Shown one piece after another: positions 13,552 to 20,371 of a stretch of 22,438 nucleotides of DNA (the first letter of the stretch is position 1; every line of letters starts with the position of its first letter). Position numbers and translations under genes: made by a program. The notes beneath the pieces were generated by a model, which did not search any database, had not been told where the DNA came from, and was given only the letters and a program-made list of their open reading frames with translations. Source of the stretch: JBDRGD01 sp043818095 (GTDB lineage: Bacteria; Chloroflexota; Dehalococcoidia; Dehalococcoidales; RBG-16-60-22); the NCBI GenBank assembly GCA_043818095.1, contig JBDRGD010000021.1, positions 1 through 22,438 on the forward strand. Direction: 5' to 3'.

Positions 13552-14445
13552 TTATAAGATGTTTTGCCCGGTTGCGCCAGAGGGCTGGTCTTCCTGGTAA
13601 AAAGCGATACCGAAGAGACCGGGCCCGGTATGCACACCCATCACCGGGGTGAACTCGGTGATAAAAAGCTCCGCGCAATCGAACCTGGCGATGATGCGTT
13701 TCTGCAGGACCACGGCGATATCCGGGGCGTCGGCGTGCATCACGGCCACGTGCAGGGCTTTGCCGGGCGACACTCTTTTTGACATAATCTTGAGGAGGAA
13801 TTGCACTGCGCTCCGGGTGGAGCGGGGCAAAGCAACGGTGTGCGCCTCACCACCGTTCAGCGTGAAAATCGGCTTGATTTTCAAAAGGGAATTGACCAGG
13901 GCCGCCGCCTGAGGGACACGCCCGCCTTTGACGAGATAGTGCAGGGTATCCAGCGCCGCGTAAAGCTCCACGCGGGACATGACGCCGTCCGTGTGCCGCA
14001 ATACTTCCTCGAGGCCCCGGTTTTGCGCCGCTTCCCGCGCTGCTGCCAGCGCCACCAGCCCCAGTCCCGCCGCGCCGGTGGTGCCGGCGCGTACCTCGAT
14101 ACGGGTGCCGGGAAGGTCGGCGTGCGTCATTTCCCGGGCGACGAGCGCCGCGTTGTACATCCCGCTGAGGTTGGCCGGCTCCGTGAGGCAGAGAATATTG
14201 CGGGCGCGCTGGCCGGCCCGTTGGAAAGCGGATACGTACGGTCCCGGTAAAGACCCGGCTGTGGTGGGCAGCGTCTTCGCCTGGCGCAAACGCGCGTAAA
14301 ATTCGGAGGGGGAAAGGTCGATACCGTCCCGGTAAGCACGGCCTCCGAAGATAAGCTCGATGGGGACGACCTCGATATCGTTAGCCGCTACCTGCACGGC
14401 GGGGATGCAGGCGGTGGTATCGGTCACCACGACGACTTCCTTCAT
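13552..14445 (-). CDS. DegV family fatty-acid-binding protein (copy 1)
   Basis: This is a 297-residue protein of the DegV family, which binds a fatty acid between two alpha/beta domains. The best-studied members (FakB) present fatty acids to a FakA kinase. The N-terminal VVTDTTACIP matches the family's TDS-type opening. YRDGIDLSPSEFYARL and LPTTAGSLPGPYVSAF follow, then ILCLTEPANLSGMYNAAL and a C-terminal ITEFTPVMGVHTGPGLFG containing the His-Thr-Gly element. The start is taken at the ATG at 14445, where the family fold begins; an in-frame GTG at 14478 adds 11 charged residues and has no ribosome-binding site. It is a tandem paralogue of the upstream gene and ends eight bases before the kinase. 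No FakA-like kinase occurs in the window. Confidence 0.9.
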   Translation of the reverse strand: MKEVVVVTDTTACIPAVQVAANDIEVVPIELIFGGRAYRDGIDLSPSEFYARLRQAKTLPTTAGSLPGPYVSAFQRAGQRARNILCLTEPANLSGMYNAALVAREMTHADLPGTRIEVRAGTTGAAGLGLVALAAAREAAQNRGLEEVLRHTDGVMSRVELYAALDTLHYLVKGGRVPQAAALVNSLLKIKPIFTLNGGEAHTVALPRSTRSAVQFLLKIMSKRVSPGKALHVAVMHADAPDIAVVLQKRIIARFDCAELFITEFTPVMGVHTGPGLFGIAFYQEDQPSGATGQNIL

Positions 14446-14487
14446 CGCTTTACGCTCATCAGGCCGGTCCGTTGCCACTAGCGTTTT

Positions 14488-15345
14488 TCAAACACCCTCG
14501 GGGTAAAAAGCGAGACCGAGGGTGCCGGTGCCGCAGGCATAGCCCATAATCGGGCTGAACTCGCTGAGCCACAGCTCCACACTGTTAAACTCCCGGGAAA
14601 CCTGCTGCATAAGCTCCCGGGCTTCCTCCCCGGCGTAGGCATGCATCACGGAAATATGGGCGGGCTGGTCCCCTAATTCCGCACGCGTCATCTCCAGGAT
14701 TCGCCGGATACCATGGACGTTGCTCCGCACTGCCCCGGCGAAGTGCACGGTCTCATGGATGGTGAGCACCGGCCTGATATTCAGTATCGAGCCTACCTGG
14801 GAAGCGATTTTCGGGATGCGACCCGAGCGATAGACATGGCGTATCGTGTCCAGCAGGAGGAACGCGTTGACCCTTTCCCGGATAGCCCGTGCCGTCCCGA
14901 GCACCGCATTGAGGTCCTTGCCGGCGGCGGCGGCGCGGGCCGCGGCTAAAGCTACGAAGCCCTCTGCCGCCGCGGCGGTCAGTGAGTCCAGCACGGTGAT
15001 ATTCAGCCCGGGAAGCTCATCACGGGCCATTTCACAGGCATCCCTGGCGACATTCGGGACCGTGCTCAGCTTCGCGGAGACAGTGACGCAGAGGATATCG
15101 GCGGCGCGCTCTCCGGCCCGGCGGAACGCTTCCAGGCATTCCCGGGGAGAAGGGGCGGAGGTCTTGAAGGACTCCGGGTCCTGCTGAAACATCTCGTAAG
15201 CTTCGGAGACACTGAGGTCAACGCCGTCACGGTAACGTTTTCCCCGGAAATAGAGATTGATGGGAATAACCTCAATGGAGTACTCGTCAAGGAGCTCTTT
15301 CGTGAGACAGGCGATGCTGTCCGTAATGACGGCTACTCGCTGCAT
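14488..15345 (-). CDS. DegV family fatty-acid-binding protein (copy 2)
   Basis: This is a 285-residue DegV-family protein lying immediately upstream of copy 1. The opening VAVITDSIACLTKELLDEY, YRDGVDLSVSEAYEMF, FKTSAPSPRECLEAF and ILCVTVSAKLS follow the family layout; the last motif normally has Ser-Gly-Thr after the Leu-Ser. The C-terminal ends with LSEFSPIMGYACGTGTLGLAFYPEG, where the usual His of the HxGxG segment is replaced by Ala-Cys, unlike copy 1. The two copies align along their whole length, so they arose by duplication and may bind different fatty acids. ATG at 15345 is preceded by AGGAGCG. It heads the operon with copy 1, the kinase, pepA and the UlaG-like gene; no good promoter is visible in the 75 bases upstream. 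Confidence 0.91.
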   Translation of the reverse strand: MQRVAVITDSIACLTKELLDEYSIEVIPINLYFRGKRYRDGVDLSVSEAYEMFQQDPESFKTSAPSPRECLEAFRRAGERAADILCVTVSAKLSTVPNVARDACEMARDELPGLNITVLDSLTAAAAEGFVALAAARAAAAGKDLNAVLGTARAIRERVNAFLLLDTIRHVYRSGRIPKIASQVGSILNIRPVLTIHETVHFAGAVRSNVHGIRRILEMTRAELGDQPAHISVMHAYAGEEARELMQQVSREFNSVELWLSEFSPIMGYACGTGTLGLAFYPEGV

Positions 15346-15420
15346 CCGTCGCTCCTGTTACGGTCCGCGGTCCCTGAGCGCTGCGCTTATCCTGTCAAAA
15401 AGCCTGCTAAGTCAGGTATC

Positions 15421-15744
15421 TTAAGGCTGAAGGACCAGGTTGACGGCCCGGAAGAAATCCTGCCATCTGGTCTTTTCGTTTACCAATCTTGTCTGCCCTC
15501 TGGCGGTAAGAGAATAGTAGCGCCGCTGACGTCCGTTGGGAAGGACCTGCCAGTCACCGATGATAAAACCGCTTTTCTCCAGCCGGTGGAGGGCAGGGTA
15601 AAGAGTGCCTTCTTTAAAATTAAAGTAGCCCCGGCTGCGCGCGTTAAGCTCCTTGATAATCTGGTAACCGTACATCGTCTGCCGCGCGAGCAGGCTGAGG
15701 AGCAGGTAATCGGAGCTGCCTTTCAGCAAATCACGTTTTTCCAT
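15421..15744 (-). CDS. PadR family transcriptional regulator
   Basis: This is a small winged-helix regulator of 107 residues, close to the short (subfamily 2) PadR proteins. The opening MEKRDLLKGSSDYLLLSLLA, then MYGYQIIKELNARSRGYFNFKEGTLYPALHRLEKSGFI with the diagnostic EGTLYPALHRLE, is followed by wing residues GRQRRYYSLTARG and a C-terminal dimerisation helix. Subfamily 2 proteins sense small ligands and often repress neighbouring transporter or membrane genes. The ATG at 15744 is preferred over an in-frame start at 15834, because the promoter lies between them. The gene is followed by the DegV operon 75 bases downstream and preceded by a small membrane-protein gene on the same strand, which is often the layout of a PadR/membrane-protein unit. 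Confidence 0.92.
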   Translation of the reverse strand: MEKRDLLKGSSDYLLLSLLARQTMYGYQIIKELNARSRGYFNFKEGTLYPALHRLEKSGFIIGDWQVLPNGRQRRYYSLTARGQTRLVNEKTRWQDFFRAVNLVLQP

Positions 15745-15764
15745 TATCCGTCCCGTGCGTAGTA

Positions 15765-15792
15765 TGTCTATGTATCTGCATGATAGCAGACA
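15765..15792. promoter_or_regulatory. Possible PadR operator at its own promoter
   Basis: TGTCT (15765-15769) and AGACA (15788-15792) form a short inverted repeat, and TATC-TGCAT-GATA sits between them. The pair straddles the -10 box of the PadR promoter, as expected for autorepression. The arms are short, so the signal is weak. Confidence 0.35.
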
Positions 15793-15808
15793 CCAAAAGG
15801 GAAAACAA
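15780..15808 (-). promoter_or_regulatory. Promoter of the PadR gene
   Basis: TTGTTT (15808-15803) and TATCAT (15785-15780) on the minus strand are separated by 17 bases, with TG just upstream of the -10 (TGCTATCAT, an extended -10). Transcription would begin near 15773, about 30 bases before the ATG at 15744. Confidence 0.55.
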
Positions 15809-15890
15809 CCGGCTACGTAAACAGGGACAGCCAAAGCAGCGGTTGCTCGTCCTTCAATCCCGTTAAGCCGGGTGTTCGTTACTTCGGCAG

Positions 15891-16037
15891 CTACTCTTTA
15901 ATCCGGAACATGGCGATGAGAGCGAGGACGGCGGCGATGGCGCCGAAGACAATGTCATCCCAGGTGGCCATACCGAGAAGCGCGTTGAGGACGACCCAGA
16001 TACCCAGGGAGCAGATGGCTAAGGAAAGCAGTTTCAC
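15891..16037 (-). CDS. Small membrane protein (48 aa)
   Basis: This gene encodes a 48-residue membrane protein. The GTG at 16037 is preceded by AAAGGAGGTAAAGAGTC, a strong ribosome-binding site. The reading shows two hydrophobic helices, MKLLSLAICSLGIWVVLNAL (about 3-23) and IVFGAIAAVLALIAMF (about 29-44), joined by a short polar turn GMATWDD. A basic tail RIKE ends it. The pattern resembles half of an SPW-repeat protein, though I cannot confirm the family. The gene lies 147 bases upstream of the PadR start codon on the same strand and downstream of a strong inverted repeat (16096-16140), so it may be a PadR-regulated membrane component. Confidence 0.7.
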   Translation of the reverse strand: MKLLSLAICSLGIWVVLNALLGMATWDDIVFGAIAAVLALIAMFRIKE

Positions 16038-16095
16038 GACTCTTTACCTCCTTTTCTATTCCCCCGAGCAACCGCTGCCGTGGCTTTCTGTCAAA

Positions 16096-16140
16096 TATGA
16101 TACCTAGTTACTCTTATATATCGTTATTCTAGGTATCATA
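16096..16140. repeat. Perfect 12-bp inverted repeat, putative operator
   Basis: TATGATACCTAG (16096-16107) and CTAGGTATCATA (16129-16140) are exact reverse complements separated by 21 AT-rich bases. The half-site centres lie 33 bp apart, about three helical turns. It lies about 60 bases upstream of the 48-aa membrane-protein start and near no T-tract, so a regulator-binding site is more likely than a terminator. Half-sites share ATGATA with the element at the PadR promoter. The rest of 16038-16219 holds nothing else I can name. Confidence 0.6.
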
Positions 16141-16219
16141 ACATGGCAAAAAGGCCGTGGCAAGGGCTTTCCGGGGAATTTTAAGGGCGGAGAATAAAGT
16201 GTTTCTTTACGAAATGCCG

Positions 16220-17443
16220 CTACTGCCAGACGTCGTCGCTGATGCCCTGATACTGGGGGTATTTTCCCAGAAAAAGGGGCAGGTGCTCCCGGTCCAGGAG
16301 CGGCACCGGCAGGGAACTTTTCGCCGCTTTCCGGGTCTGGCTTTTCTTTTCCGGCACTTTACCATATAGCGGAATTGCAGGGGCTTCCCTGCTCTGCAGC
16401 AGCACGCGAAAGCCTCCCATGCCTTCTTCGCGGACCAACTCCAGCATGGCGTAGCGGTTGGCGAGGTATTCCGGATTGCTCAATCCCATTCCGGCAAGGC
16501 CGTCGATGTATTCATGAAAGCCCAGGTTCAGGAGAAACTCGCGTTGAGTTAACAGCACCCGGCAGTTCAAGCCGTGCCGTTCCCCGGAGAGGACCGCGGC
16601 GGTAAAATCGACGTGGCTGGTGATGTCCTGGGCGCCGATGTGTGCGTAAGGATTGCCGCCGGGCATGTGATGGTAGTAGGTCATCAGCGTCCCCGAGCGC
16701 CGTTCCGCCGTGTAAAGCTCTGCCGCGGGGTATCCGTAATCGATGGTGATGACGTAGCCCCGGCGCAGGCGGCGGGCAATATCCTCGAAGTAGGGCCCGA
16801 TATTCAGGTTGATTTCCGCCTGCTGTCCTTCGGCGAGGGTGATATTCTCCCCGGCAAGATAGTCCGCCAGGGCCGGCGTTGACGGCTCGTCCCATGTCTC
16901 CGCGAACTCTCCGTTATTCAGGATAACGTAGGCCTCCCGGAGAGCGCCGTCCCGCATGACCACCCGGTGAGTGGGCAGGGCGTCCAGGAGTTCATTGGAG
17001 AGAAAGCAGCCGCAAACGTCATCGGGCAGGGCGGCCGGTTTCTCCAATTCTTCAGAATAAGCGGTCACCCTTTCTCTCTCTACGGTGAAATAGCGGGCGG
17101 CGCGGGAGAAGGCAGGGGAAAGCCGTGGTAAATAACCGGTGATATCCCGGGCCAGCAGGCGGTTCCCGGCGCCGGTTTCGATAATCTGAAAGTCCGCCGG
17201 GCGTCCCAGCAGCCGCCACATCTGCTCAAGCTGGCGGGTGAGCAGCGCCGCGAAGACGGGATGGGTCACCGGGCTGGTAAAAAAATCGCCCTCGGCGGCG
17301 ATGACTGGATGAGCCGACGTGTAATAGCCCAGTTCCGGGGAGTAAAGAGCCAGCTCCATGTATTCCGCGAAGGTAATCCTCCCCCTGCGGGTAATCTGCT
17401 CCCGAATCAATTCAGCAAGCCGTTCTTCCCGGTTTTTGTTCAT
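16220..17443 (-). CDS. MidA/NDUFAF7-like SAM-dependent methyltransferase
   Basis: This is a class I methyltransferase-like protein of 407 residues, the size of the MidA family (mitochondrial NDUFAF7 methylates an arginine of a complex I subunit). From the ATG at 17443 it opens with REERLAELIREQITRRGRITFAEYMELALYSPELGYYT, a strong family signature, followed by EGDFFTSPVTHPVF. The SAM-binding loop reads IIETGAGNRLLARD (87-100), with Arg95 in the place of the third glycine of the usual ExGAGxG. FLSNELLDALPTHRV and VITIDYGYPAAELYT follow, both family-typical. No good ribosome-binding site precedes the ATG at 17443. A further in-frame ATG at 17512 is possible but adds a hydrophobic stretch unlike the family. 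Bacterial substrates are unproven. Confidence 0.9.
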   Translation of the reverse strand: MNKNREERLAELIREQITRRGRITFAEYMELALYSPELGYYTSAHPVIAAEGDFFTSPVTHPVFAALLTRQLEQMWRLLGRPADFQIIETGAGNRLLARDITGYLPRLSPAFSRAARYFTVERERVTAYSEELEKPAALPDDVCGCFLSNELLDALPTHRVVMRDGALREAYVILNNGEFAETWDEPSTPALADYLAGENITLAEGQQAEINLNIGPYFEDIARRLRRGYVITIDYGYPAAELYTAERRSGTLMTYYHHMPGGNPYAHIGAQDITSHVDFTAAVLSGERHGLNCRVLLTQREFLLNLGFHEYIDGLAGMGLSNPEYLANRYAMLELVREEGMGGFRVLLQSREAPAIPLYGKVPEKKSQTRKAAKSSLPVPLLDREHLPLFLGKYPQYQGISDDVWQ

Positions 17444-17528
17444 AACTGGGATAAGTTTAGCCTTTTCCGTCAGGCATGGCAACGTAAAAAAAGAGAATAA
17501 AGAGCTAACCATTCTTGCGCTGGCAAGT

Positions 17529-17534
17529 TATAAT
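17529..17534 (+). promoter_or_regulatory. Candidate -10 box of the DUF4349 gene
   Basis: TATAAT (17529-17534) lies 35 bases before the ATG at 17569. The hexamer 17 bases upstream, TAACCA, is a weak -35. A GAGGGGGA ribosome-binding site (17556-17563) precedes the gene. The complementary strand offers a TATATT here, possibly for the divergent methyltransferase. Confidence 0.4.
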
Positions 17535-17568
17535 ATAGTGAACAACGCATATTCCGAGGGGGAGCAAA

Positions 17569-18708
17569 ATGAAGAAAATAGTAATCGCGCTGGTCATCAT
17601 GGCCCTGGTGTTGCCGGCATTAGCCTGCGCCCAGTCTGCCCCCGCGCCCACGGCGTCGAAGGGACCGGTCCCGGCGCCAATGCCCGCACCAGCACCGGCT
17701 CCCTCGATGCCTGCCTTCGGTGCCCCTCCCATCGTCGTCGAACAGGCGCCGCCGCCCGTCATTAACATACCGGGGGCTCCGGCATCCGATGCCAGCCAGG
17801 ATATCGAGCGCATGATTGTGCGCACGGGGAACCTCGACCTTATCGTCGAGGATGTCCGAGACACCATCGACCGGATAACGGAAATCGCCGGTCTGTCCGA
17901 CGGTTACGTTGTCTCCTCCCAGAGCTGGAAAGAAGGTGAGCGGCTGGTAGGGATGATTTCCATCCGCATACCGGCGACGAATTTCGAGGGCACCCTGGCG
18001 AGGCTGCGCGGCCTGGCGGTAGAAGTCTCATCGGAGAGCACGTCCAGCCGTGACGTCACCGAGGAATATATCGATTTAAGCGCCCGTCTGAGGAACCTGC
18101 AGGCCTCCGAGGCCCAGTTGCTTACCCTGATGGAAAAAGCGGGCACGGTCGAGGAGATCCTCAAAGTGCAGCAGGAACTTGCCCGGACCCGGGGGGAAAT
18201 CGAGCGCACCACCGCCCGCATGAATTACCTGGAAAATACCTCGGACACGTCACTGATTGAAGTGCACCTGCAGCAGTCCAAGCTGGAAGTCCACTTCAAC
18301 GCCAGTAAGTCCCGGGTGAAGAAGGGGGAGGACATCCGCTTCGAAAGCCAGGTGGCGGGGGGCTTTACCCCTTACAGCTACCAGTGGAACTTCGGCGACG
18401 GCGCGACGAGCACCGACCGTTTCCCGCTACATTCTTACCAGAGCACCGGCGATTATACCGTAACCCTGACGGTGACCGACGACCGTGGCAACAGCGTGCC
18501 GGAAACACGGGTGGACTACATCACCGTTTTGCCTGGCTGGAATGCCGGCAGCACGGCGGGCAGCGCCTGGAACGGGCTGACGGTTTTCGGGCAGGTGATG
18601 GCGAACGTGCTCATCTGGCTGGGTATTTTCTCCCCGGTGTGGCTGGTGATTGGCGGTATCGTCATCTGGCAGCTGCGGCGCCGGCGGCGCAAGGGGGCGA
18701 AGACCTAA
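17569..18708 (+). CDS. DUF4349 domain protein with PKD domain, exported and membrane-anchored
   Basis: This is a 379-residue envelope protein. Residues 1-19 form a signal peptide with a lipobox-like PALAC (Cys20), although position -3 is Ala rather than Leu. A Pro/Ala-rich spacer (22-70) follows. The DUF4349 domain (about 75-235) has IVRTGNLDLIVEDVRDT, RIPATNFEGTLARL and YIDLSARLRNLQASEAQLL, then a coiled-coil stretch EEILKVQQELARTRGEIERTTARM and SLIEVHL. A PKD domain (about 245-325) with YQWNFGDGATST and HSYQSTGDYTVTLTVTDD is inserted ahead of the C-terminal transmembrane helix (340-370) and a basic tail RRRRRKGAKT. Function is unknown; DUF4349 proteins usually lack the PKD module. The gene is divergent from the methyltransferase and convergent with the DUF167 gene. 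Confidence 0.88.
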   Translation: MKKIVIALVIMALVLPALACAQSAPAPTASKGPVPAPMPAPAPAPSMPAFGAPPIVVEQAPPPVINIPGAPASDASQDIERMIVRTGNLDLIVEDVRDTIDRITEIAGLSDGYVVSSQSWKEGERLVGMISIRIPATNFEGTLARLRGLAVEVSSESTSSRDVTEEYIDLSARLRNLQASEAQLLTLMEKAGTVEEILKVQQELARTRGEIERTTARMNYLENTSDTSLIEVHLQQSKLEVHFNASKSRVKKGEDIRFESQVAGGFTPYSYQWNFGDGATSTDRFPLHSYQSTGDYTVTLTVTDDRGNSVPETRVDYITVLPGWNAGSTAGSAWNGLTVFGQVMANVLIWLGIFSPVWLVIGGIVIWQLRRRRRKGAKT

Positions 18709-18983
18709 GAACCGCCATTAAGCCTGGCGGCAGCATCATCGGCGGTGATGGTGCCGATGCAGAGGACCTTGTTCCGGCTGGTATGTCCGCGGACGATGGC
18801 AACGTCGCTCCTGCGGACGCCCAGCTTTTCCGCGAGGAAATCAATTAGTTCCGCGTTGGCCTTACCCTGGACAGGGGGCGCCGCGATTTTCAATTGCCAG
18901 ACGCCGTCGCGGTTCCCCGTCACCTGATTTTGGGCTGCGTTCGGCGTAACGTGCACCTTCACCATCGCGGAAATAATTGACAT
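18705..18983 (-). CDS. DUF167 family protein (YggU-like)
   Basis: This is a 92-residue protein of the DUF167/UPF0235 family, a small alpha/beta fold of unknown function found in all domains of life. It shows the full signature: VKVHVTPNAAQNQV, then VWQLKIAAPPVQGKANAELIDFLAEKLGV, then VAIVRGHTSRNKVLCI. The Ala-Pro-Pro-x-x-Gly-Lys-Ala-Asn core is unmistakable. The ATG at 18983 follows AGGAG with eight bases between; an inner ATG seven codons in is possible. It is the last gene of a three-gene minus-strand set, starting four bases after the DUF1284 stop. It ends overlapping the stop of the convergent DUF4349 gene by a few bases. Confidence 0.94.
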   Translation of the reverse strand: MSIISAMVKVHVTPNAAQNQVTGNRDGVWQLKIAAPPVQGKANAELIDFLAEKLGVRRSDVAIVRGHTSRNKVLCIGTITADDAAARLNGGS

Positions 18984-18987
18984 AATA

Positions 18988-19455
18988 CTAACTCCTTATC
19001 TCCCGTCCTGCCCGGCACTCTTCTCGCCACTGACATCTTTGGCAGAGCCGGAAGGGCCACCTCTCCGCGATGCGGCGGCGCCACTCGGCGGCGGTCAGAC
19101 AGGAACCGTAGGGCACTCCCAGTTCCCGGAGCACCAGTTTATCCCATTTCCGCACGTCGGTCTCGTCGCCGCGGGGATGGGTACAGCGTCCTTCTACCAG
19201 CCGGGGACACTCCCGGCAGAGCTCATCGGGACCTTCGCGGACCGCGATGGGGGCCTCACCCCCGGAGCTAAGGGTTTTCCGCAGCCTTTCCTCGGTCTGA
19301 AGAAACCTGCGGCCGCGCTCCGAATAGTCAATTTCCCAGAACTGGAGGCAGCCGATGTGGTGCGGCCTTAACGACACCACGCGTTCCGGGTGGGGGTCTT
19401 TTGTCTCTCCGGCAGGGTCCCGGGCGCTGTCTGTGTGATTAGTCGACGCCGCCAC
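18988..19455 (-). CDS. DUF1284 domain-containing protein
   Basis: This 155-residue protein is recognised from the DUF1284 opening VSLRPHHIGCLQFW, in which the LRPHH-x2-C motif begins the domain. It continues with YSERGRRFLQTEERLRKTL. Seven further cysteines follow, including CRECPRLVEGRC and the C-terminal CQRCQWREEC, and could coordinate iron-sulfur or zinc. Many family members are shorter than this one. The function is not established. The GTG at 19455 overlaps the end of the small membrane-protein gene by 17 bases. Its first 25 residues are polar and low in conservation, so translation may start at a later GTG near residue 26. The gene belongs to the minus-strand trio with the small membrane protein and the DUF167 gene. 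Confidence 0.82.
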   Translation of the reverse strand: MAASTNHTDSARDPAGETKDPHPERVVSLRPHHIGCLQFWEIDYSERGRRFLQTEERLRKTLSSGGEAPIAVREGPDELCRECPRLVEGRCTHPRGDETDVRKWDKLVLRELGVPYGSCLTAAEWRRRIAERWPFRLCQRCQWREECRAGREIRS

Positions 19456-19627
19456 GGCTTCCCACGGCGAAGGCGATGGACGAAAGCAGCAGGATTACGG
19501 CCAGGGAAAACCAGAAGTTCCAGTCGACAGCCAGGTTGAGGGGCATACCGATGCCCGCGACATCCACGATGCCCAGTATCGCCGCCAGCCCCCCGATTCC
19601 CCCGAATATCGCTGCGGTGATTCCCAT
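19439..19627 (-). CDS. Small two-helix membrane protein (62 aa)
   Basis: This is a 62-residue protein with two membrane helices. The first, AIFGGIGGLAAILGIVDVAGI (about 6-26), is glycine-rich, and the second, FWFSLAVILLLSSIAFAVG (about 38-56), is strongly hydrophobic. A short loop MPLNLAVDWN separates them and SRGGVD ends the protein. It has no cysteine and no signal-peptide cleavage site. The ATG at 19627 has GGAGAG six bases upstream and sits below a TATAAT shared with the divergent hydrolase. I recall similar small proteins in Dehalococcoidia genomes but cannot confirm it here. The function is unknown. The next gene overlaps its 3' end. Confidence 0.75.
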   Translation of the reverse strand: MGITAAIFGGIGGLAAILGIVDVAGIGMPLNLAVDWNFWFSLAVILLLSSIAFAVGSRGGVD

Positions 19628-19669
19628 ATCTTACTCTCCTTTTTCCCGTTTTCTCCCGATTGGTGAAAT

Positions 19670-19679
19670 ATTATATAAT
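19670..19679. promoter_or_regulatory. Palindromic bidirectional -10 element
   Basis: ATTATATAAT (19670-19679) is a perfect 10-bp palindrome. It provides TATAAT on the plus strand (19674-19679) for the MBL-fold hydrolase gene and TATAAT on the minus strand (19675-19670) for the 62-aa membrane-protein gene. The -35 hexamers 17 bases away are weak on both sides (TTCTCC and TCAGCA). The remainder of the 81-base gap holds only ribosome-binding sites. Confidence 0.55.
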
Positions 19680-19708
19680 GAAACGGGCAATTTGCTGATA
19701 ATGATAGC

Positions 19709-20371
19709 ATGAAGCTGCAAAATAATCTATACGTTTACCCCGAAAGCGGGATGCTCGACTGCAATACCTATGTTATCACAGGCGCTCCGGGCATAATCAT
19801 CGACCCCGGTTCTCCGCAGAATATCGATGTCCTCCTCAAAGATATGCGGCGCGACGGCATCGACCCCGGGAACATCGGGACCGTGGTGAACACCCATCTC
19901 CACCTCGACCACAGCTGGGGGAATACCGCCTTTAAAGAAGCCACCGGCGCCCGCATCATGCTGCATCCCCGGCAGCAGGAATACTACCCGGTGACGGTCG
20001 ACCAGACCGCCCGCTTTTTCGGCCTGGAGCCGCCGTCTTTCACCGGGGACGGCTGCCTGGAAGATTCCGTGATAAATTCCGGGGACATGGAAATCAGATT
20101 GCTGCCCTCGCCGGGCCACTCTCCGGACAGCATCTGCTATTACTGCCCCGGCGAGCGGTTTTTAATCTGCGGGGACGTCCTCTTCGCGCGCAATACGGGC
20201 AGGGTGGACCTGCCCGGCGGCAACGCCGACCAGCTACGCAAGTCCATCGGGGAGCTTGCGCGGCTCGACATTGCCAGTCTCCTGCCGGGGCACATGAGCC
20301 CGGTCCGCGGAGAGAAAGACGTTAAGGAAAACTTTACCTATATCCGGGAGAATGTATTGAGATGGCTATGA
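19709..20371 (+). CDS. MBL-fold metallo-hydrolase (glyoxalase II-like)
   Basis: This is a 220-residue metallo-beta-lactamase fold hydrolase. After an N-terminal CNTYVITGAPGIIIDPGSP, the dinuclear metal site reads THLHLDHSWGN (the HxHxDH motif, about residues 63-73). Next comes PSPGHSPDSICY with His in the third metal position, then ICGDVLFARNTGR with the bridging Asp. SLLPGHMSPV ends the set with the last His. This is the glyoxalase II/RNase J-like architecture, and the substrate cannot be told. The ATG at 19709 lacks a clear ribosome-binding site, and the leader is only about 25 bases from the palindromic -10. The stop overlaps the radical SAM start in an ATGA (20368-20371), so they are co-translated. 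Confidence 0.9.
   Translation: MKLQNNLYVYPESGMLDCNTYVITGAPGIIIDPGSPQNIDVLLKDMRRDGIDPGNIGTVVNTHLHLDHSWGNTAFKEATGARIMLHPRQQEYYPVTVDQTARFFGLEPPSFTGDGCLEDSVINSGDMEIRLLPSPGHSPDSICYYCPGERFLICGDVLFARNTGRVDLPGGNADQLRKSIGELARLDIASLLPGHMSPVRGEKDVKENFTYIRENVLRWL

Noticed and set aside
13544..13678. 45-codon N-terminal extension of the small kinase
   Set aside because: It lies inside the upstream DegV gene and gives an Arg/His/Gly-rich sequence unrelated to the kinase fold.
15393..15398. TTGACA on the minus strand upstream of the second DegV gene
   Set aside because: The sequence 17 bases downstream (AGGGAC) is not a -10 box, and 16-18 spacing gives nothing better.
15397..15416. CCTG/CAGG hairpin followed by T residues after the PadR gene (minus strand)
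   Set aside because: The stem has only four base pairs, too weak for a confident terminator, although the T-run is present.
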